A DNA stretch of 48,722 nucleotides, taken from contig CANJVW010000010.1 of NCBI GenBank assembly GCA_947478495.1, forward strand, positions 1-48,722. Direction: 5' to 3'. The notes beneath the pieces were generated by a model. That model was given only the letters and a program-made list of their open reading frames with translations. It made no database searches and was not told where the DNA came from. This document shows positions 29,036 through 39,010 of this stretch, in pieces. This DNA is from Legionellales bacterium (GTDB lineage Bacteria > Pseudomonadota > Gammaproteobacteria > DSM-16500). A program made the translations under genes and the position numbers. Numbering within the stretch: position 1 is the stretch's first letter; every line of letters starts with the position of its first letter.

Positions 29036-31552
29036 TTATTCAACAACAACCGTCGCGATCTTTTCAAACCCCACTAAACGCTCACCGTCAGATAAGTTAA
29101 TCAAACGAACCCCTTGCGTGCATCGTCCAATCACTGAAATCTCGGAGACCGGCACACGCACCAAGGTACCTTGATCGCTGATCAGCATCACTTCATCTTC
29201 TGAGCGCACTTGCGTCGCGCCAACCACCTTACCGTTGCGCTCATTCACTTGAATAGAAATCACACCCTGTCCACCACGGCCTGTCACGCGATAGTCTTCT
29301 ACCGCTGTGCGCTTACCATAGCCATTTTCGGTCGCTGTTAAAATATCACCTTCGCTCGCGATCACGACCAATGAAATCACTTTTTGATCGTCTTTCAGTC
29401 TGACGCCACGCACACCGCGTGCTGTTCGACCCGTCGGACGCACATCTTCTTCGTTGAAATGAATTGCTTTACCGTTATTCATGAAGAGCATGACTGCTTG
29501 CTCGCCCGTCGTCAAGCTCGCCCCAATTAATTGATCGCCTTCTGCTAGCTCTAGCGCAATGATGCCTGATGAGCGAGGACGAGAAAATGCAGTCAACCCC
29601 ACTTTTTTAACGGTACCTAGTGCGGTTGCCATAAAGATGTAGGCATTTTCCGCATAACCCTGAATCGGTAAAATAGCCGTGATCTTTTCGCCCTCTGCTA
29701 ACGGCAACAAGTTGACGATCGGACGACCGCGCGCAATACGGCTCGCTTGTGGCAATTGATAAACCTTCAACCAATAGACTTGGCCCTGATCAGAGAAGCA
29801 TAAAACGGTGTCGTGCATATTGGCCACCAACACTTGCTCGATAAAATCCTCTTCTTTCACATCGGCTGCGGATTTTCCTCGTCCACCGCGATGCTGCGCT
29901 TGATACAATGCGACAGGTTGCGATTTCATGTATCCTTCGTGCGATAATGTCACGACAACCATTTCATTCGGTATCAAATCTTCCGTGCAGAAATCACCTT
30001 CGCTCTCGACAATCGCTGTGCGACGCTCGTCACCAAACTGTGCTTTAATCAAGATGAGTTCATCACGAATCACGCTCATCAAACGACTCGGGCGACTTAA
30101 AATATCGTTCAAATCATCAATTTTCGCAGCGAGCTCTTTGTGTTCTGCAATAATCTTATCTTGTTCCAATCCAGTTAAGCGATGCAACCGCATATCTAAA
30201 ATCGCTTGTGCTTGCTCTACGGAGAGATGGTAGCCGTCTTTTGCAATACCCGCGTCATGCGTTGCATCTACGTGCGTCAATAATGCAATCATGGCCGCCG
30301 GACGCCAAGCCTGCGCCAACAAACGTGTCTTCGCTTCGCCGGAATCTTTTGCTTTTTTGATACACGCAATCATGTCATCGATATTGACTAACGCAACAGC
30401 AAGCCCTTCCAAGATATGCGCACGTTCTCGGGCTTTTCGTAAATCAAATACCGAGCGACGCGTGACGACTTCTTGACGATGACGTAAAAAAGCTTCAATT
30501 AATTCTTGGATATTAAATATTTTAGGCTGACCCTCTGTCAGCGCCACGGTATTAATACCAAACACACTCTGCAATTGAGTCGAGATGAATAAATTATTCA
30601 ACATGACATCCACGTTTTCACCGCGACGCAATTCGATCACGATACGCATACCCTGCTTATCTGATTCGTCACGGAGTCCCGTCACGCCTTCTATTTTTTT
30701 ATCTCGCACCAACTCTGCAATGCGCTCAATTAAACGCGCTTTATTCACCTGATAAGGAAGCTCTGTGACAATAATTTTTTCTTTGTTCTTCTTCTCATCG
30801 GATTCAATATGCGTTTTAGCGCGCACGACAACACGACCACGTCCAGTGCGATACGCTTCCACAATTCCTGCGCGACCATGAATGATGCCGCCCGTGGGGA
30901 AATCAGGTCCTGGAATATGCTCAATAATCTCTTGAATCGTAATCGCAGGATTCTCAATCATCGCAAGACAGGCATTGATGACTTCGCTTAAATTATGTGG
31001 CGGGATGTTCGTCGCCATACCCACTGCAATACCCGATGAGCCATTCACTAACAACAAAGGCACTTGTGTTGGCAAAACCGTCGGAATGTGCTCGGTTTCA
31101 TCATAGTTTGGAACAAAATCAACGGTTTCTTTTTCAAGATCAGCCAGTAGCGCATGAGCAAAGCGAGACATACGAATTTCGGTGTAACGCATCGCGGCGG
31201 CCGCATCGCCATCGACCGATCCAAAGTTACCTTGACCGTCAACGATGAGATAGCGCATCGAGAAGGGCTGCGCCATACGAACAATGGTATCGTATACCGC
31301 CACGTCGCCATGGGGATGGTATTTACCAATCACGTCACCCACCACGCGAGCGGCTTTTTTATGCGGTTTATTCCAATCATTACCGAGTTCATGCATCGCA
31401 AAGAGAACCCGTCGATGAACCGGTTTCAACCCATCCCGAACATCCGGCAGAGCTCGTCCCACAATAACGCTCATGGCATAGTCTAAATAAGAGCGCTTCA
31501 GCTCACTTTCTAGTGTAACTTTTTGTATTTCTTTTGCGAAAAGAGGTTCCAT
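29036..31552 (-). CDS. gyrA: DNA gyrase subunit A
   Basis: GyrA forms the DNA breakage-rejoining part of gyrase. The 838-residue protein has the winged-helix region with [19 protein letters not shown] and the catalytic Tyr123 in [10 protein letters not shown]. The C-terminal six-blade wrapping domain begins with the GyrA-box QHRGGRG. Position 84 (E. coli Ser83, the main quinolone contact) is Val, while the adjacent acidic position (Asp88) is kept. The acidic C-terminal tail of E. coli is absent. The start is ATG 31552 ([10 protein letters not shown]); reading further upstream would translate a REP-like repeat. Confidence 0.98.
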   Translation of the reverse strand: MEPLFAKEIQKVTLESELKRSYLDYAMSVIVGRALPDVRDGLKPVHRRVLFAMHELGNDWNKPHKKAARVVGDVIGKYHPHGDVAVYDTIVRMAQPFSMRYLIVDGQGNFGSVDGDAAAAMRYTEIRMSRFAHALLADLEKETVDFVPNYDETEHIPTVLPTQVPLLLVNGSSGIAVGMATNIPPHNLSEVINACLAMIENPAITIQEIIEHIPGPDFPTGGIIHGRAGIVEAYRTGRGRVVVRAKTHIESDEKKNKEKIIVTELPYQVNKARLIERIAELVRDKKIEGVTGLRDESDKQGMRIVIELRRGENVDVMLNNLFISTQLQSVFGINTVALTEGQPKIFNIQELIEAFLRHRQEVVTRRSVFDLRKARERAHILEGLAVALVNIDDMIACIKKAKDSGEAKTRLLAQAWRPAAMIALLTHVDATHDAGIAKDGYHLSVEQAQAILDMRLHRLTGLEQDKIIAEHKELAAKIDDLNDILSRPSRLMSVIRDELILIKAQFGDERRTAIVESEGDFCTEDLIPNEMVVVTLSHEGYMKSQPVALYQAQHRGGRGKSAADVKEEDFIEQVLVANMHDTVLCFSDQGQVYWLKVYQLPQASRIARGRPIVNLLPLAEGEKITAILPIQGYAENAYIFMATALGTVKKVGLTAFSRPRSSGIIALELAEGDQLIGASLTTGEQAVMLFMNNGKAIHFNEEDVRPTGRTARGVRGVRLKDDQKVISLVVIASEGDILTATENGYGKRTAVEDYRVTGRGGQGVISIQVNERNGKVVGATQVRSEDEVMLISDQGTLVRVPVSEISVIGRCTQGVRLINLSDGERLVGFEKIATVVVE

Positions 31553-31590
31553 TCTACCCTGCTCTAATAGTGATATATTCGTATTTATGT

Positions 31591-31672
31591 GGGGTGGGCA
31601 AAGCGCTTTTTGCGTGCCCACCACCAACCTATGGCACGGTGGTGGGCACGCAAAAAGCGCTTTACCCGCCCT
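31591..31672. repeat. Inverted pair of REP-like GGTGGGC units upstream of gyrA
   Basis: The left arm (31592-31625) and right arm (31638-31671) are near-perfect reverse complements with two mismatches and a 12-base spacer. Each contains the AAAGCGCTTT palindrome core. It lies in the shared upstream region of divergent gyrA and htrA, inside the probable gyrA leader. Confidence 0.9.
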
Positions 31673-31745
31673 ACCTTTTGATTAAACAGCTTCCGCAAAT
31701 TGTATCAGTTTTATGGGCTATTCCACAGCGGTTTTTTCAAAAGCT

Positions 31746-31773
31746 TTGCGTGACGTGCATTAAAGGGTAATAT
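31746..31773 (+). promoter_or_regulatory. Predicted promoter of the HtrA-like protease gene
   Basis: TTGCGT (31746-31751) and TAATAT (31768-31773) are 16 bases apart and place a start about 25 bases before the ATG. The -35 is only partly conserved. Confidence 0.4.
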
Positions 31774-31805
31774 ACATTCAATCATCATCTAAAGGACTTA
31801 ACCGC

Positions 31806-33179
31806 ATGAATCGCACTATTGCTCGATATGCCTTTTTCTTGACCCTGGCAGGATGCCTTTTTTGCGCACCCTCTTTTGCGAATGACACCAATAAAAATAA
31901 TACGCTGCCAACTATGATTGAAAAAGTCGCGCCTGCCATCGTCAATATTCGGGCTAAGATAAAAGTATCTGATTTTCAGACCTTCCTCAAGCTACAACAT
32001 GAAAAGCAACTGCCAAACGATACTAGCAATGGCGAAATCCCAGATCATGTGACATCCATCGCTTCCGGCGTCATCATCGATGCTCAAAAAGGGTACATTT
32101 TAACCAATGCTCACGTTGTTCATGACGCAGAGATTGTTGTCGTCACGCTAAATGACGGACGACACTATACCGCCACTGTTGTGGGCCTCGATAACCCATC
32201 GGATATTGCGCTATTAAAGATTGAGAGCAAAAAATTAACTGCGATTTCTTTAGGTGATTCAAACACATTAAAGGTGGGCGACCCCGCCATCGCTATCGGC
32301 AATCCATTTGGTATCGGACAGACAGCGACCTCTGGCATTATCAGTGGGTTAAAACGAAGCTCCTTAGGGATTGAATCCTTTGAAAACTTCATTCAAACCG
32401 ACGCCTCGATTAATCCCGGTAATTCTGGCGGTGCACTGTTAAATAGCTCAGGCGAGCTAATCGGCATTAATACCGCCATCCTGTCACCTGAGCGAGGCGG
32501 TAATGTCGGCATTGGGCTCGCCATCCCCGTAAACATGGCAAGAAGCGTGATGCAGCAATTAATTGCCTATGGCAATGTTAAGCGAGGTGCGCTGGGGGTT
32601 GGTGTGCAAGACATTACACCTGATTTAGCGACTGCCTTCCACTTAAACGATCCAAAGGGCGCAATGGTCACCGAAATTCTACCGCACTCACCCGCTGAAA
32701 AGGCAGGCTTAATGCCTGGCGATATCATTATCGCCGTCAATGACGCCAGCATCAAAAATGCCAACGATCTCGTCAATGAGATTAGCTTTCTCCGCGTCGG
32801 ATCCGTCGCCCATATTGCGATCATAAGAGATCACCAATCTAAAACGCTCACCACCGCCATATGGGATCCACAAAAAAGCAAAGAAACAGGTATGCAAATG
32901 AATCCATTCCTGTATGGTGTAGGCTTGAAAGATTTTTCTCTTTTCAGCCCTATCCATGGCAATGTGGCAGGGGTTCTGGTCATCTCGGTCGAAGAAAACA
33001 GCAACGCCTGGCAATCCGACTTACACCCAGGGGATATTATTATTGCCGCCAACCAGAAAAAAATATCGACTATCGATGAGCTGCAAAAAACAATTGCAAA
33101 CGCACACCATAGTTTGGTGCTCAATGTGCTCCGCGGTCCGAGTGCGTTATTTTTAGTGATCACAACGGAGGGGTCTTAA
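31806..33179 (+). CDS. Periplasmic serine protease, HtrA/DegQ type
   Basis: HtrA proteins degrade or refold misfolded envelope proteins. The 457-residue protein has a signal peptide (about 1-26). A trypsin-like domain carries the triad His103 (LTNAHVVHD), Asp133 (PSDIALLK) and Ser207 (NPGNSGGAL). Two PDZ domains follow (about 255-340 and 370-450). Two PDZ domains and a short N-terminal LA loop favour DegQ/DegP over single-PDZ DegS. AAGGA precedes the ATG. The Kdo/LPS export genes begin nine bases downstream, so envelope stress and LPS biogenesis may share transcription. Confidence 0.93.
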   Translation: MNRTIARYAFFLTLAGCLFCAPSFANDTNKNNTLPTMIEKVAPAIVNIRAKIKVSDFQTFLKLQHEKQLPNDTSNGEIPDHVTSIASGVIIDAQKGYILTNAHVVHDAEIVVVTLNDGRHYTATVVGLDNPSDIALLKIESKKLTAISLGDSNTLKVGDPAIAIGNPFGIGQTATSGIISGLKRSSLGIESFENFIQTDASINPGNSGGALLNSSGELIGINTAILSPERGGNVGIGLAIPVNMARSVMQQLIAYGNVKRGALGVGVQDITPDLATAFHLNDPKGAMVTEILPHSPAEKAGLMPGDIIIAVNDASIKNANDLVNEISFLRVGSVAHIAIIRDHQSKTLTTAIWDPQKSKETGMQMNPFLYGVGLKDFSLFSPIHGNVAGVLVISVEENSNAWQSDLHPGDIIIAANQKKISTIDELQKTIANAHHSLVLNVLRGPSALFLVITTEGS

Positions 33180-33188
33180 CTTAATTTT

Positions 33189-34166
33189 ATGTCCATTGCT
33201 ATCGAACCCTTATGTGCACTCGCGCGCGCTGTCATTCAAACAGAATGTGATGCCATCCACGCGCTGATTGCTCGCATTGATGACCGCTTCGTAAAAGCGT
33301 GTGCCCTGCTTCTTGATGCACAGGGAAGAATTATCGTCATGGGCATGGGGAAATCCGGCCACATTGGGCGAAAAATTGCAGCGACGTTTGCCAGCACCGG
33401 CAGCCCCGCGTTTTTTATTCATCCAGGCGAGGCGAAACACGGTGATTTTGGCATGATCAGGTCCAATGACATTTTGCTCGTTTTATCTAACTCCGGCGAA
33501 ACAGAAGAAATTCTGTGTATTCTTCCCTTTATTAAACGACTCAATATATCGCTCATTACGCTCACAGGTAACCCGCGATCGACGCTTGCGAAACTCGCCA
33601 CGATCAACATCGATGTCAGCGTCAAAGAAGAAGCTTGTCCTCTCGGTTTAGCGCCCACCTCAAGCACGACAGCAGCGCTTGTGATGGGCGATGCGCTCGC
33701 GATTTCATTATTGCAAAAAAGAGGATTCACCTCAGACGATTTTGCCATGTCGCATCCCGGGGGGATGCTTGGCCGACGATTATTATATCGCGTGAGCGAT
33801 TTAATGCGAACGGGCGACAGCATACCGAAAGTGCCCTATGATGCGTTGCTTAAAACAGCACTCTACGAAATAACAAAAAAAACATTTGGCATGACCACCA
33901 TTGTCGATGAAAACGATAATTTTCTCGGTATTTTCACAGATGGCGACATACGACGCGCACTCGAAAATCAAATCGATATTCATAAAGCGCCCGTTAATCA
34001 AGTCATGACAAAAAATCCTAAAACCATTCGAGCGGATGTGCTCGCTGCTGAAGCGCTGCACGTCATGGAGCAGCACAAGATCACAGCATTGGTCGTGCTC
34101 GATGAGAAAAATCGCTTGATTGGCATTATACGTATGCATGATATTTTAGAGATAGGGATCACCTAA
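33189..34166 (+). CDS. kdsD: Arabinose-5-phosphate isomerase
   Basis: KdsD converts ribulose 5-phosphate to arabinose 5-phosphate, the first step of Kdo synthesis for LPS. The 325-residue protein has an N-terminal SIS sugar-isomerase domain (GMGKSGHIGRKIAATFASTG, SNSGETEE) and a tandem CBS pair (about 205-325). It overlaps kdsC by one base and heads the kdsD-kdsC-lptC-lptB operon. Confidence 0.97.
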   Translation: MSIAIEPLCALARAVIQTECDAIHALIARIDDRFVKACALLLDAQGRIIVMGMGKSGHIGRKIAATFASTGSPAFFIHPGEAKHGDFGMIRSNDILLVLSNSGETEEILCILPFIKRLNISLITLTGNPRSTLAKLATINIDVSVKEEACPLGLAPTSSTTAALVMGDALAISLLQKRGFTSDDFAMSHPGGMLGRRLLYRVSDLMRTGDSIPKVPYDALLKTALYEITKKTFGMTTIVDENDNFLGIFTDGDIRRALENQIDIHKAPVNQVMTKNPKTIRADVLAAEALHVMEQHKITALVVLDEKNRLIGIIRMHDILEIGIT

Positions 34167-34693
34167 TGGATGAAATTATTCAAAGAGCAAAACGGATTCG
34201 CTTAGCCGGATTTGATGTCGATGGCGTCCTCAGCAACGGTTCTGTTTCTTATGGTTTAGGGGGGATTGAGCGACAAGAATTTAGCGTGCAAGATGGGCAG
34301 GGCTTAGCATTCCTAAAAAGAACGGGCGTTGAGCTCGCCATCATCACGGGCAGCCCTTCAAACATTATTAAACGTCGCGCAGACGACTTAAAAATCCTCT
34401 ATTTTTATGGTGGCCAGACCAATAAGCTCAGCGCTTACGAAGACATCAAACAGAAAACGGGGTTCACGGATGAGGAAATTGCCTATGTGGGTGATGATTT
34501 CCCTGATTTACCTATTTTAAAACGAGTGGGTCTCGCGATCACTGTCCCCGGTGCCAGCGCGCTGATCAAGCAGCATGCGCACTGGACGACACAGAACCAA
34601 GGTGGGCAAGGCGCTGTTAGAGAAATCTGTGATCTCATCATGCAAGCACAGGGAACCTATCAACGCATTCTCAATTCTTATTTAGATCAGTAG
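34166..34693 (+). CDS. kdsC: 3-deoxy-D-manno-octulosonate 8-phosphate phosphatase
   Basis: KdsC removes phosphate from Kdo 8-phosphate. The 175-residue HAD-family protein shows motif I GFDVDGVLSNG with nucleophile Asp17 and Asp19, motif II IITGSPS, and motif IV YVGDDFPDLP. It has no cap domain, as expected for this tetrameric phosphatase. The start overlaps the kdsD stop. Confidence 0.97.
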   Translation: MDEIIQRAKRIRLAGFDVDGVLSNGSVSYGLGGIERQEFSVQDGQGLAFLKRTGVELAIITGSPSNIIKRRADDLKILYFYGGQTNKLSAYEDIKQKTGFTDEEIAYVGDDFPDLPILKRVGLAITVPGASALIKQHAHWTTQNQGGQGAVREICDLIMQAQGTYQRILNSYLDQ

Positions 34694-34700
34694 AAAGATC

Positions 34701-35264
34701 ATGCCATCGCTTAAAGTAAGCGTGATCGGGTTATTGTTCTTAAGCATTATCCTTAGCATTTATTCGCTATCCGTTTCAAAAAATATCAGAGTCAGAACGA
34801 ATGCGACAGCATCCAGTCGACCCGATGCCTTTATGGAAGGTGTCGTTGCAACAACCATCAATCAACAAGGACACCTTTCTCTCACCTTAGAAACACCGAA
34901 AATGTTCCACTACGCTCACAATGATACAATGGACATTGAAACGCCTCATGTCACTCTGTATAGCAATTCACCTGAGCCATGGGTGATTGACTCGCTCACC
35001 GGACAAACCACGCAAGGTTCAGACTATATTGTTTTTCGAGGAAACGTTGTGATTCATCATGCTGAAGATAGCAGTCACCCCGAGACTTTTATCAGAACCC
35101 AAGTGCTGAACCTTTCATCACAAGATCAAATTGCAACAACCCCCGAACCCATCACGCTCACTCAGCCCTCCCTCACCATCGCGGGCATCGGATTGTCTGC
35201 TAATCTCAATACGGGTATGATTCACTTACTATCCAATGCTCGAGGGGAATATGTCCCAAACTAA
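34701..35264 (+). CDS. lptC: LPS export system inner-membrane anchor LptC
   Basis: LptC is a bitopic inner-membrane protein that passes LPS from LptB2FG to the periplasmic LptA bridge. The 187-residue protein has one N-terminal membrane helix (about 5-23) and a beta-jellyroll periplasmic domain with the typical [27 protein letters not shown] start and repeated [20 protein letters not shown] pattern. It follows kdsC by seven bases and overlaps lptB. The lptA gene normally found between lptC and lptB is absent here. Confidence 0.92.
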   Translation: MPSLKVSVIGLLFLSIILSIYSLSVSKNIRVRTNATASSRPDAFMEGVVATTINQQGHLSLTLETPKMFHYAHNDTMDIETPHVTLYSNSPEPWVIDSLTGQTTQGSDYIVFRGNVVIHHAEDSSHPETFIRTQVLNLSSQDQIATTPEPITLTQPSLTIAGIGLSANLNTGMIHLLSNARGEYVPN

Positions 35265-35988
35265 CTCACATACATTGCGCGTCGAATCCATCGCAAAACA
35301 ATACAAGTCCGCTCGAGTTGTGAAAGATGTCTCATTGCATGTCAACTGCGGCGAAATCGTTGGATTGCTCGGCCCGAATGGCGCCGGCAAAACGACCTCA
35401 TTTTATATGATTGTCGGTTTAATTAGATGTTCTGCGGGTCGCATTTTACTCGATAACGAAGACATCACCTCCATGCCCGTCCACGTTCGCGCGAATCGTG
35501 GTATGAGTTATTTACCGCAAGAAGTCTCGATTTTTAGACGCCTCAGTGTCGCTGACAATATTATGGCAATTCTAGAGCTCCGTAAAAATCTCACCAAACA
35601 ACAACGTATTGAAAAATGTGAGAGCCTACTCGACGAATTTAATATCGCCTATATTCGAGATAGCTTAGGCATGAGCTTATCGGGTGGCGAAAGACGACGC
35701 GTTGAAATTGCGCGAGCACTCGCGACTGATCCGCGATTTATTTTATTGGACGAACCCTTTTCTGGTATCGATCCTATTTCCGTCATGGATGTCAAAAAAA
35801 TTATCTCGCATTTACGCGATCGCAATATTGGCGTTCTCATTACGGATCACAATGTACGTGAAACCCTCGACATTTGTCAGCGCGCTTATATTGTGAATCA
35901 AGGCACGATTATCTGTGAGGGTGCACCCAGTGTGATTTTAGCCGACAAAGAAGTGCGGGAAGTGTATTTGGGTAATCACTTTAAATAA
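35251..35988 (+). CDS. lptB: LPS export ABC transporter ATPase LptB
   Basis: LptB powers LPS extraction from the inner membrane with LptFG. The 245-residue ATPase has Walker A GPNGAGKT (41-48), Q-loop YLPQE, signature LSGGERRR, Walker [15 protein letters not shown] and the switch His in TDHNVRE. I prefer the ATG at 35251 (near-standard length, GAGGGG just upstream) over ATG 35236. Either overlaps lptC. The usual downstream rpoN is replaced by convergent cpdA. Confidence 0.97.
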   Translation: MSQTNSHTLRVESIAKQYKSARVVKDVSLHVNCGEIVGLLGPNGAGKTTSFYMIVGLIRCSAGRILLDNEDITSMPVHVRANRGMSYLPQEVSIFRRLSVADNIMAILELRKNLTKQQRIEKCESLLDEFNIAYIRDSLGMSLSGGERRRVEIARALATDPRFILLDEPFSGIDPISVMDVKKIISHLRDRNIGVLITDHNVRETLDICQRAYIVNQGTIICEGAPSVILADKEVREVYLGNHFK

Positions 35989-36093
35989 ATTAAAAAGCCC
36001 GAATCGCTCGAACGAAACGCAGCGAAGTATACGGACCAACATACAAAACACCATTCCCCGCTTGGTTTTATTGCTCATAAGGTCCTTCTCTTT

Positions 36094-36888
36094 TTAGTCT
36101 GCATACCGCCCGCCCACTTGGCTGTTAAAAACACCGATATATTTCTCAGCACGTTGAACGGCTGTTTCTATCCTTCCATCTGAGTGAAGCTCTATCCAAC
36201 GATAACCAGGTGCCAGCTCTTCGAGTGAAAAATCCGTGCTGTGTCGCTTAAATTGAACGCACGTTGAGGGTGTTGAATAACACGGGACACCATTGTAATC
36301 ACCCGCATATTCTTGATGCACGTGGCCTGACAACACCATTTTCACATTAGCATAGCGCGACAACAGACCCCAAAACGCATCGGCATTCGTTAAATTAATT
36401 TTATCAAGCCAAGTGCAGCCAACCGACACGCTATGATGATGTGTCACAACCAGTGCGCGCCTTTCAGGGTGTGCCGCTAAACAAGCTTCTAAAAAATCGA
36501 GTTCTGTTTGTTCGAGAAATCCTTCGGGGTGATGTGTTTTTTGTGAATTCAATAAAATACATTGCCAGCCATCAAACAGAATATTTTTTTCTTTTTGAAA
36601 GCCGCTTGACGCAAACACACGATTCATCACAGGAATATCATCGTGGTTGCCCGGGATAAAATAAATCGGCGCAGAAAAAACCTTCATCACATCGATAAGA
36701 TGCGCGTAGCTTTCGGGAGAATGATCTTGCGTGAGATCACCGGTTAATAAAATCAGATCCGGCTGTTTGGGGTTCGATCGAATTAAATCAACCACCGCCT
36801 CAAAGCTATTTCTTGTTTTGACCCCCATCAAATCCTTTTCTCTGTCGCCAAAAAGATGTGTGTCTGTAATTTGCACAATCCGTGTCAT
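36094..36888 (-). CDS. cpdA: CpdA-like cyclic AMP phosphodiesterase
   Basis: The 264-residue metallophosphoesterase has the family metal ligands in order: QITDTHLFGD (Asp8, His10), LLTGDLTQD, IPGNHDD, VVTHHHSV and LSGHVHQEY. The sequence and length match CpdA/Icc, which hydrolyses 3',5'-cAMP to AMP. A role in cAMP control is inferred from the family; related class III phosphodiesterases act on other phosphoesters. It is convergent with lptB and sits 28 bases after the ribBA stop on the same strand. Confidence 0.88.
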   Translation of the reverse strand: MTRIVQITDTHLFGDREKDLMGVKTRNSFEAVVDLIRSNPKQPDLILLTGDLTQDHSPESYAHLIDVMKVFSAPIYFIPGNHDDIPVMNRVFASSGFQKEKNILFDGWQCILLNSQKTHHPEGFLEQTELDFLEACLAAHPERRALVVTHHHSVSVGCTWLDKINLTNADAFWGLLSRYANVKMVLSGHVHQEYAGDYNGVPCYSTPSTCVQFKRHSTDFSLEELAPGYRWIELHSDGRIETAVQRAEKYIGVFNSQVGGRYAD

Positions 36889-36916
36889 GCGTCCGTCCTT
36901 AAACTAGGGGTCGCGA

Positions 36917-38125
36917 TTAAGCGCCCAGGTGTTTTAACTTGCTGATCTTCACATCCAAATACTTTTTATTATGTGCATTGCTAAAACGAGGAATCGACAT
37001 AATGTCAATATATTGGATCCCGCACTCTGTCAGCCCTGTTATCTTAGCAGGATTATTAGTCAAGAGTCTAATGTGATTAATGCCCTTGGCTTTCAAAAAA
37101 TGTGCCGCAATATAATACTGTCTTGCGTCCACGGGAAGCCCAAGTGCTTCATTCGCCTCTATCGTGTCAAGACCATGGCTTTGCTGCAATGCATAGGCTT
37201 TAATTTTATTAAACAACCCAATGCCGCGCCCCTCTTGATTCAAATAAATCAATATCCCGCCTTCGCGACTCATCTGCTCTAACGCATAATGCAATTGATG
37301 ATGACAATCACAGCGCTGCGATAAAAAAATATCGCCGGTTAAGCACGCCGAATGCATGCGAACCAGCGGTGGCTTTGATGGATCGCTTTTCTTCTCTAGT
37401 ATCACATGCTCCTGTCCCGTGATGCTTTCTTTGATCACAGTCATTTTAAATGTGCCATAGGATTCTAATGGTAAGTCAACCGATGTCTCTTCTTTGATAA
37501 GATTTTCAGTTGCTAATCGGTATGCAACAAGATCGCTGATCGACACCAAGCGAATATCATGCTCTTTTGAAAAATCAGACAGCTGCTGTCCTCTGGTCAT
37601 CGTGCCATCAGAATTCATCACCTCACACAAAACGGCGGCAGGCTTGAAACCCGCTAATCGCACAAGGTCAACGGACCCTTCTGTATGCCCCGCCCTTTCT
37701 AGTACACCACCCGCCTTGGCGCCCAAAGGAAACATATGCCCCGGTCGCAACAAATCATCGGGTTTTGCATCTGGATTAATAGCCGCTTGTATCGTGCGAA
37801 CACGATCTGCCGCAGAGACACCGGTCGTCGCACCCACGCGAGCATCAATAGACATGGTAAATGGCGCACGTAGGCTCGTGTTATCTGCCTGCTGCGGCAC
37901 TATTAACGGTAGTTCTAATTGTTTTAATTGAGCGTCCACTAACGACAAACACACAATGCCGCTGCTATGGCGAATGATGAAATTCATCGTTTCAACCGTA
38001 ATCGTTTCAGCCGGAAAAATGAGGTCGCCTTCGTTTTCTCGATCCGGATGATCCATTAAAATAATCATTTTGCCCTGCTGAAGATCCTGTATCGCTTGTT
38101 CAACGCGCTCTATTGCTGATGTCAT
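36917..38125 (-). CDS. ribBA: Bifunctional DHBP synthase / GTP cyclohydrolase II
   Basis: RibBA makes both riboflavin precursors. Residues 1-205 are 3,4-dihydroxy-2-butanone-4-phosphate synthase, with the DHPDRENEGDLI acidic site (25-36) and RPGHMFPL. Residues about 215-395 are GTP cyclohydrolase II, with zinc ligands Cys261, Cys272 and Cys274 in SACLTGDIFLSQRCDC and the QEGRGIGL site (297-304). Both active sites look intact. Its ATG overlaps the ribE stop by four bases (ATGA), so it is coupled to ribE under the FMN riboswitch. Confidence 0.96.
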   Translation of the reverse strand: MTSAIERVEQAIQDLQQGKMIILMDHPDRENEGDLIFPAETITVETMNFIIRHSSGIVCLSLVDAQLKQLELPLIVPQQADNTSLRAPFTMSIDARVGATTGVSAADRVRTIQAAINPDAKPDDLLRPGHMFPLGAKAGGVLERAGHTEGSVDLVRLAGFKPAAVLCEVMNSDGTMTRGQQLSDFSKEHDIRLVSISDLVAYRLATENLIKEETSVDLPLESYGTFKMTVIKESITGQEHVILEKKSDPSKPPLVRMHSACLTGDIFLSQRCDCHHQLHYALEQMSREGGILIYLNQEGRGIGLFNKIKAYALQQSHGLDTIEANEALGLPVDARQYYIAAHFLKAKGINHIRLLTNNPAKITGLTECGIQYIDIMSIPRFSNAHNKKYLDVKISKLKHLGA

Positions 38126-38724
38126 GATGTCGCTCCGACTAATTTTTCGATGTATTTTCCTACCATATCCACTTCAACATTCACCTTGGATCCGCACTGA
38201 TAGCGGCTCAGAACAGTCACCTCTTGTGTATGCGGAATCAATGTCACACTAAAATAGTCATCGCCTACATCGGTAATCGTCAAGCTCATGCCATCGACTG
38301 CGATATACCCTTTTTGGATAATATATTTAGATAATATTTTTGGAATGCGAACCGTCATATTAAGCGCACGCGCACCATCGGCCTCGAGCTGTATGATTTC
38401 ACCGACACCATCCACATGGCCTTGTGCGATATGGCCACCGAGTCGACTTTGTAGTGTCAGTGATCGCTCGAGATTCACAAGGCTTTGTTCTTTCAAAAAA
38501 CCAAGGTTGGTTAATCGCAATGTTTCAGGAACGGCGGTCACTTGAATCGTCTGTCCGTCTATATCAAGATGTGTCACGGTAAGGCACACACCATTCATGG
38601 AGATGCTTTCGCCGATACTTAAAGGATAGAAGAACGCAGGCACACTGATGAAAAAATCAACCGTATCCGATTGCACTTTTTTTTGCTTGATGATGCCAAC
38701 CACTTCAACGATGCCGGTAAACAT
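38122..38724 (-). CDS. ribE: Riboflavin synthase alpha chain
   Basis: Riboflavin synthase converts two 6,7-dimethyl-8-ribityllumazine molecules to riboflavin. The 200-residue protein starts MFTGIVEVVG and contains two lumazine-binding repeats, the second beginning near GGHIAQGHVDG. The start at 38724 follows AGAGGAG at a 9-base distance and gives the standard N-terminus; an upstream reading adds a leader-derived tail. It is the first gene of the riboswitch-controlled operon. ribD and ribH are not in the window. Confidence 0.97.
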   Translation of the reverse strand: MFTGIVEVVGIIKQKKVQSDTVDFFISVPAFFYPLSIGESISMNGVCLTVTHLDIDGQTIQVTAVPETLRLTNLGFLKEQSLVNLERSLTLQSRLGGHIAQGHVDGVGEIIQLEADGARALNMTVRIPKILSKYIIQKGYIAVDGMSLTITDVGDDYFSVTLIPHTQEVTVLSRYQCGSKVNVEVDMVGKYIEKLVGATS

Positions 38725-38795
38725 AGGTGCCCGCTCCTCTGCTTTTAAAAACAATAGCAACAGGGCACGACAGAGTGACTCTTGACGAGGTGGCG

Positions 38796-38933
38796 CTATC
38801 TTCTTTCATCCGGACTATAACCGTCGGCTTTGGATTCTAACCAAATCTGCTACTTCATAAAGAAGCGGCTCGCGGGCTCATGGTGAAACACCATCTACCG
38901 CCGGTAGGGACTTACACCCTGCCCTGAAGACAG
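38796..38933 (-). promoter_or_regulatory. FMN riboswitch (RFN element)
   Basis: On the minus strand the leader shows the conserved RFN blocks in order: TCTTCAGGGCAGGGTG, TCCCTACCGGCGGTA, AGCCCGCGAGCC, GATTTGGTTAGAATCC, AGCCGACGGTTATAGTCC and GGATGAAAGAAGA. The outer TCTTC/GAAGA strands close the P1 helix. Downstream, GTGCCC (38768-38763) can pair with GGGCAC (38732-38727), enclosing the ribE ribosome-binding site. FMN probably shuts off translation of ribE and ribBA rather than transcription. Confidence 0.95.
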
Positions 38934-38937
38934 ATGA

Positions 38938-38966
38938 AATTTAGTACTAAACCACTGTGTTGTCAA
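38938..38966 (-). promoter_or_regulatory. Promoter of the riboswitch-ribE-ribBA operon
   Basis: A consensus TTGACA (38966-38961) and TAAATT (38943-38938) are 17 bases apart. The predicted start at about 38931 falls exactly at the 5' edge of the riboswitch. Confidence 0.75.
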
Positions 38967-39010
38967 TGAATAATTTGTTATGATCGACCCATAAGACACG
39001 GAAATGTTAA

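Noticed and set aside
31553-31627. N-terminal extension of GyrA by 25 residues
   Set aside because: The extra codons translate a REP-like repeat; the same peptide (GTQKALCPP) appears upstream of the NTF2-like gene for the same reason. [10 protein letters not shown] is the standard start.
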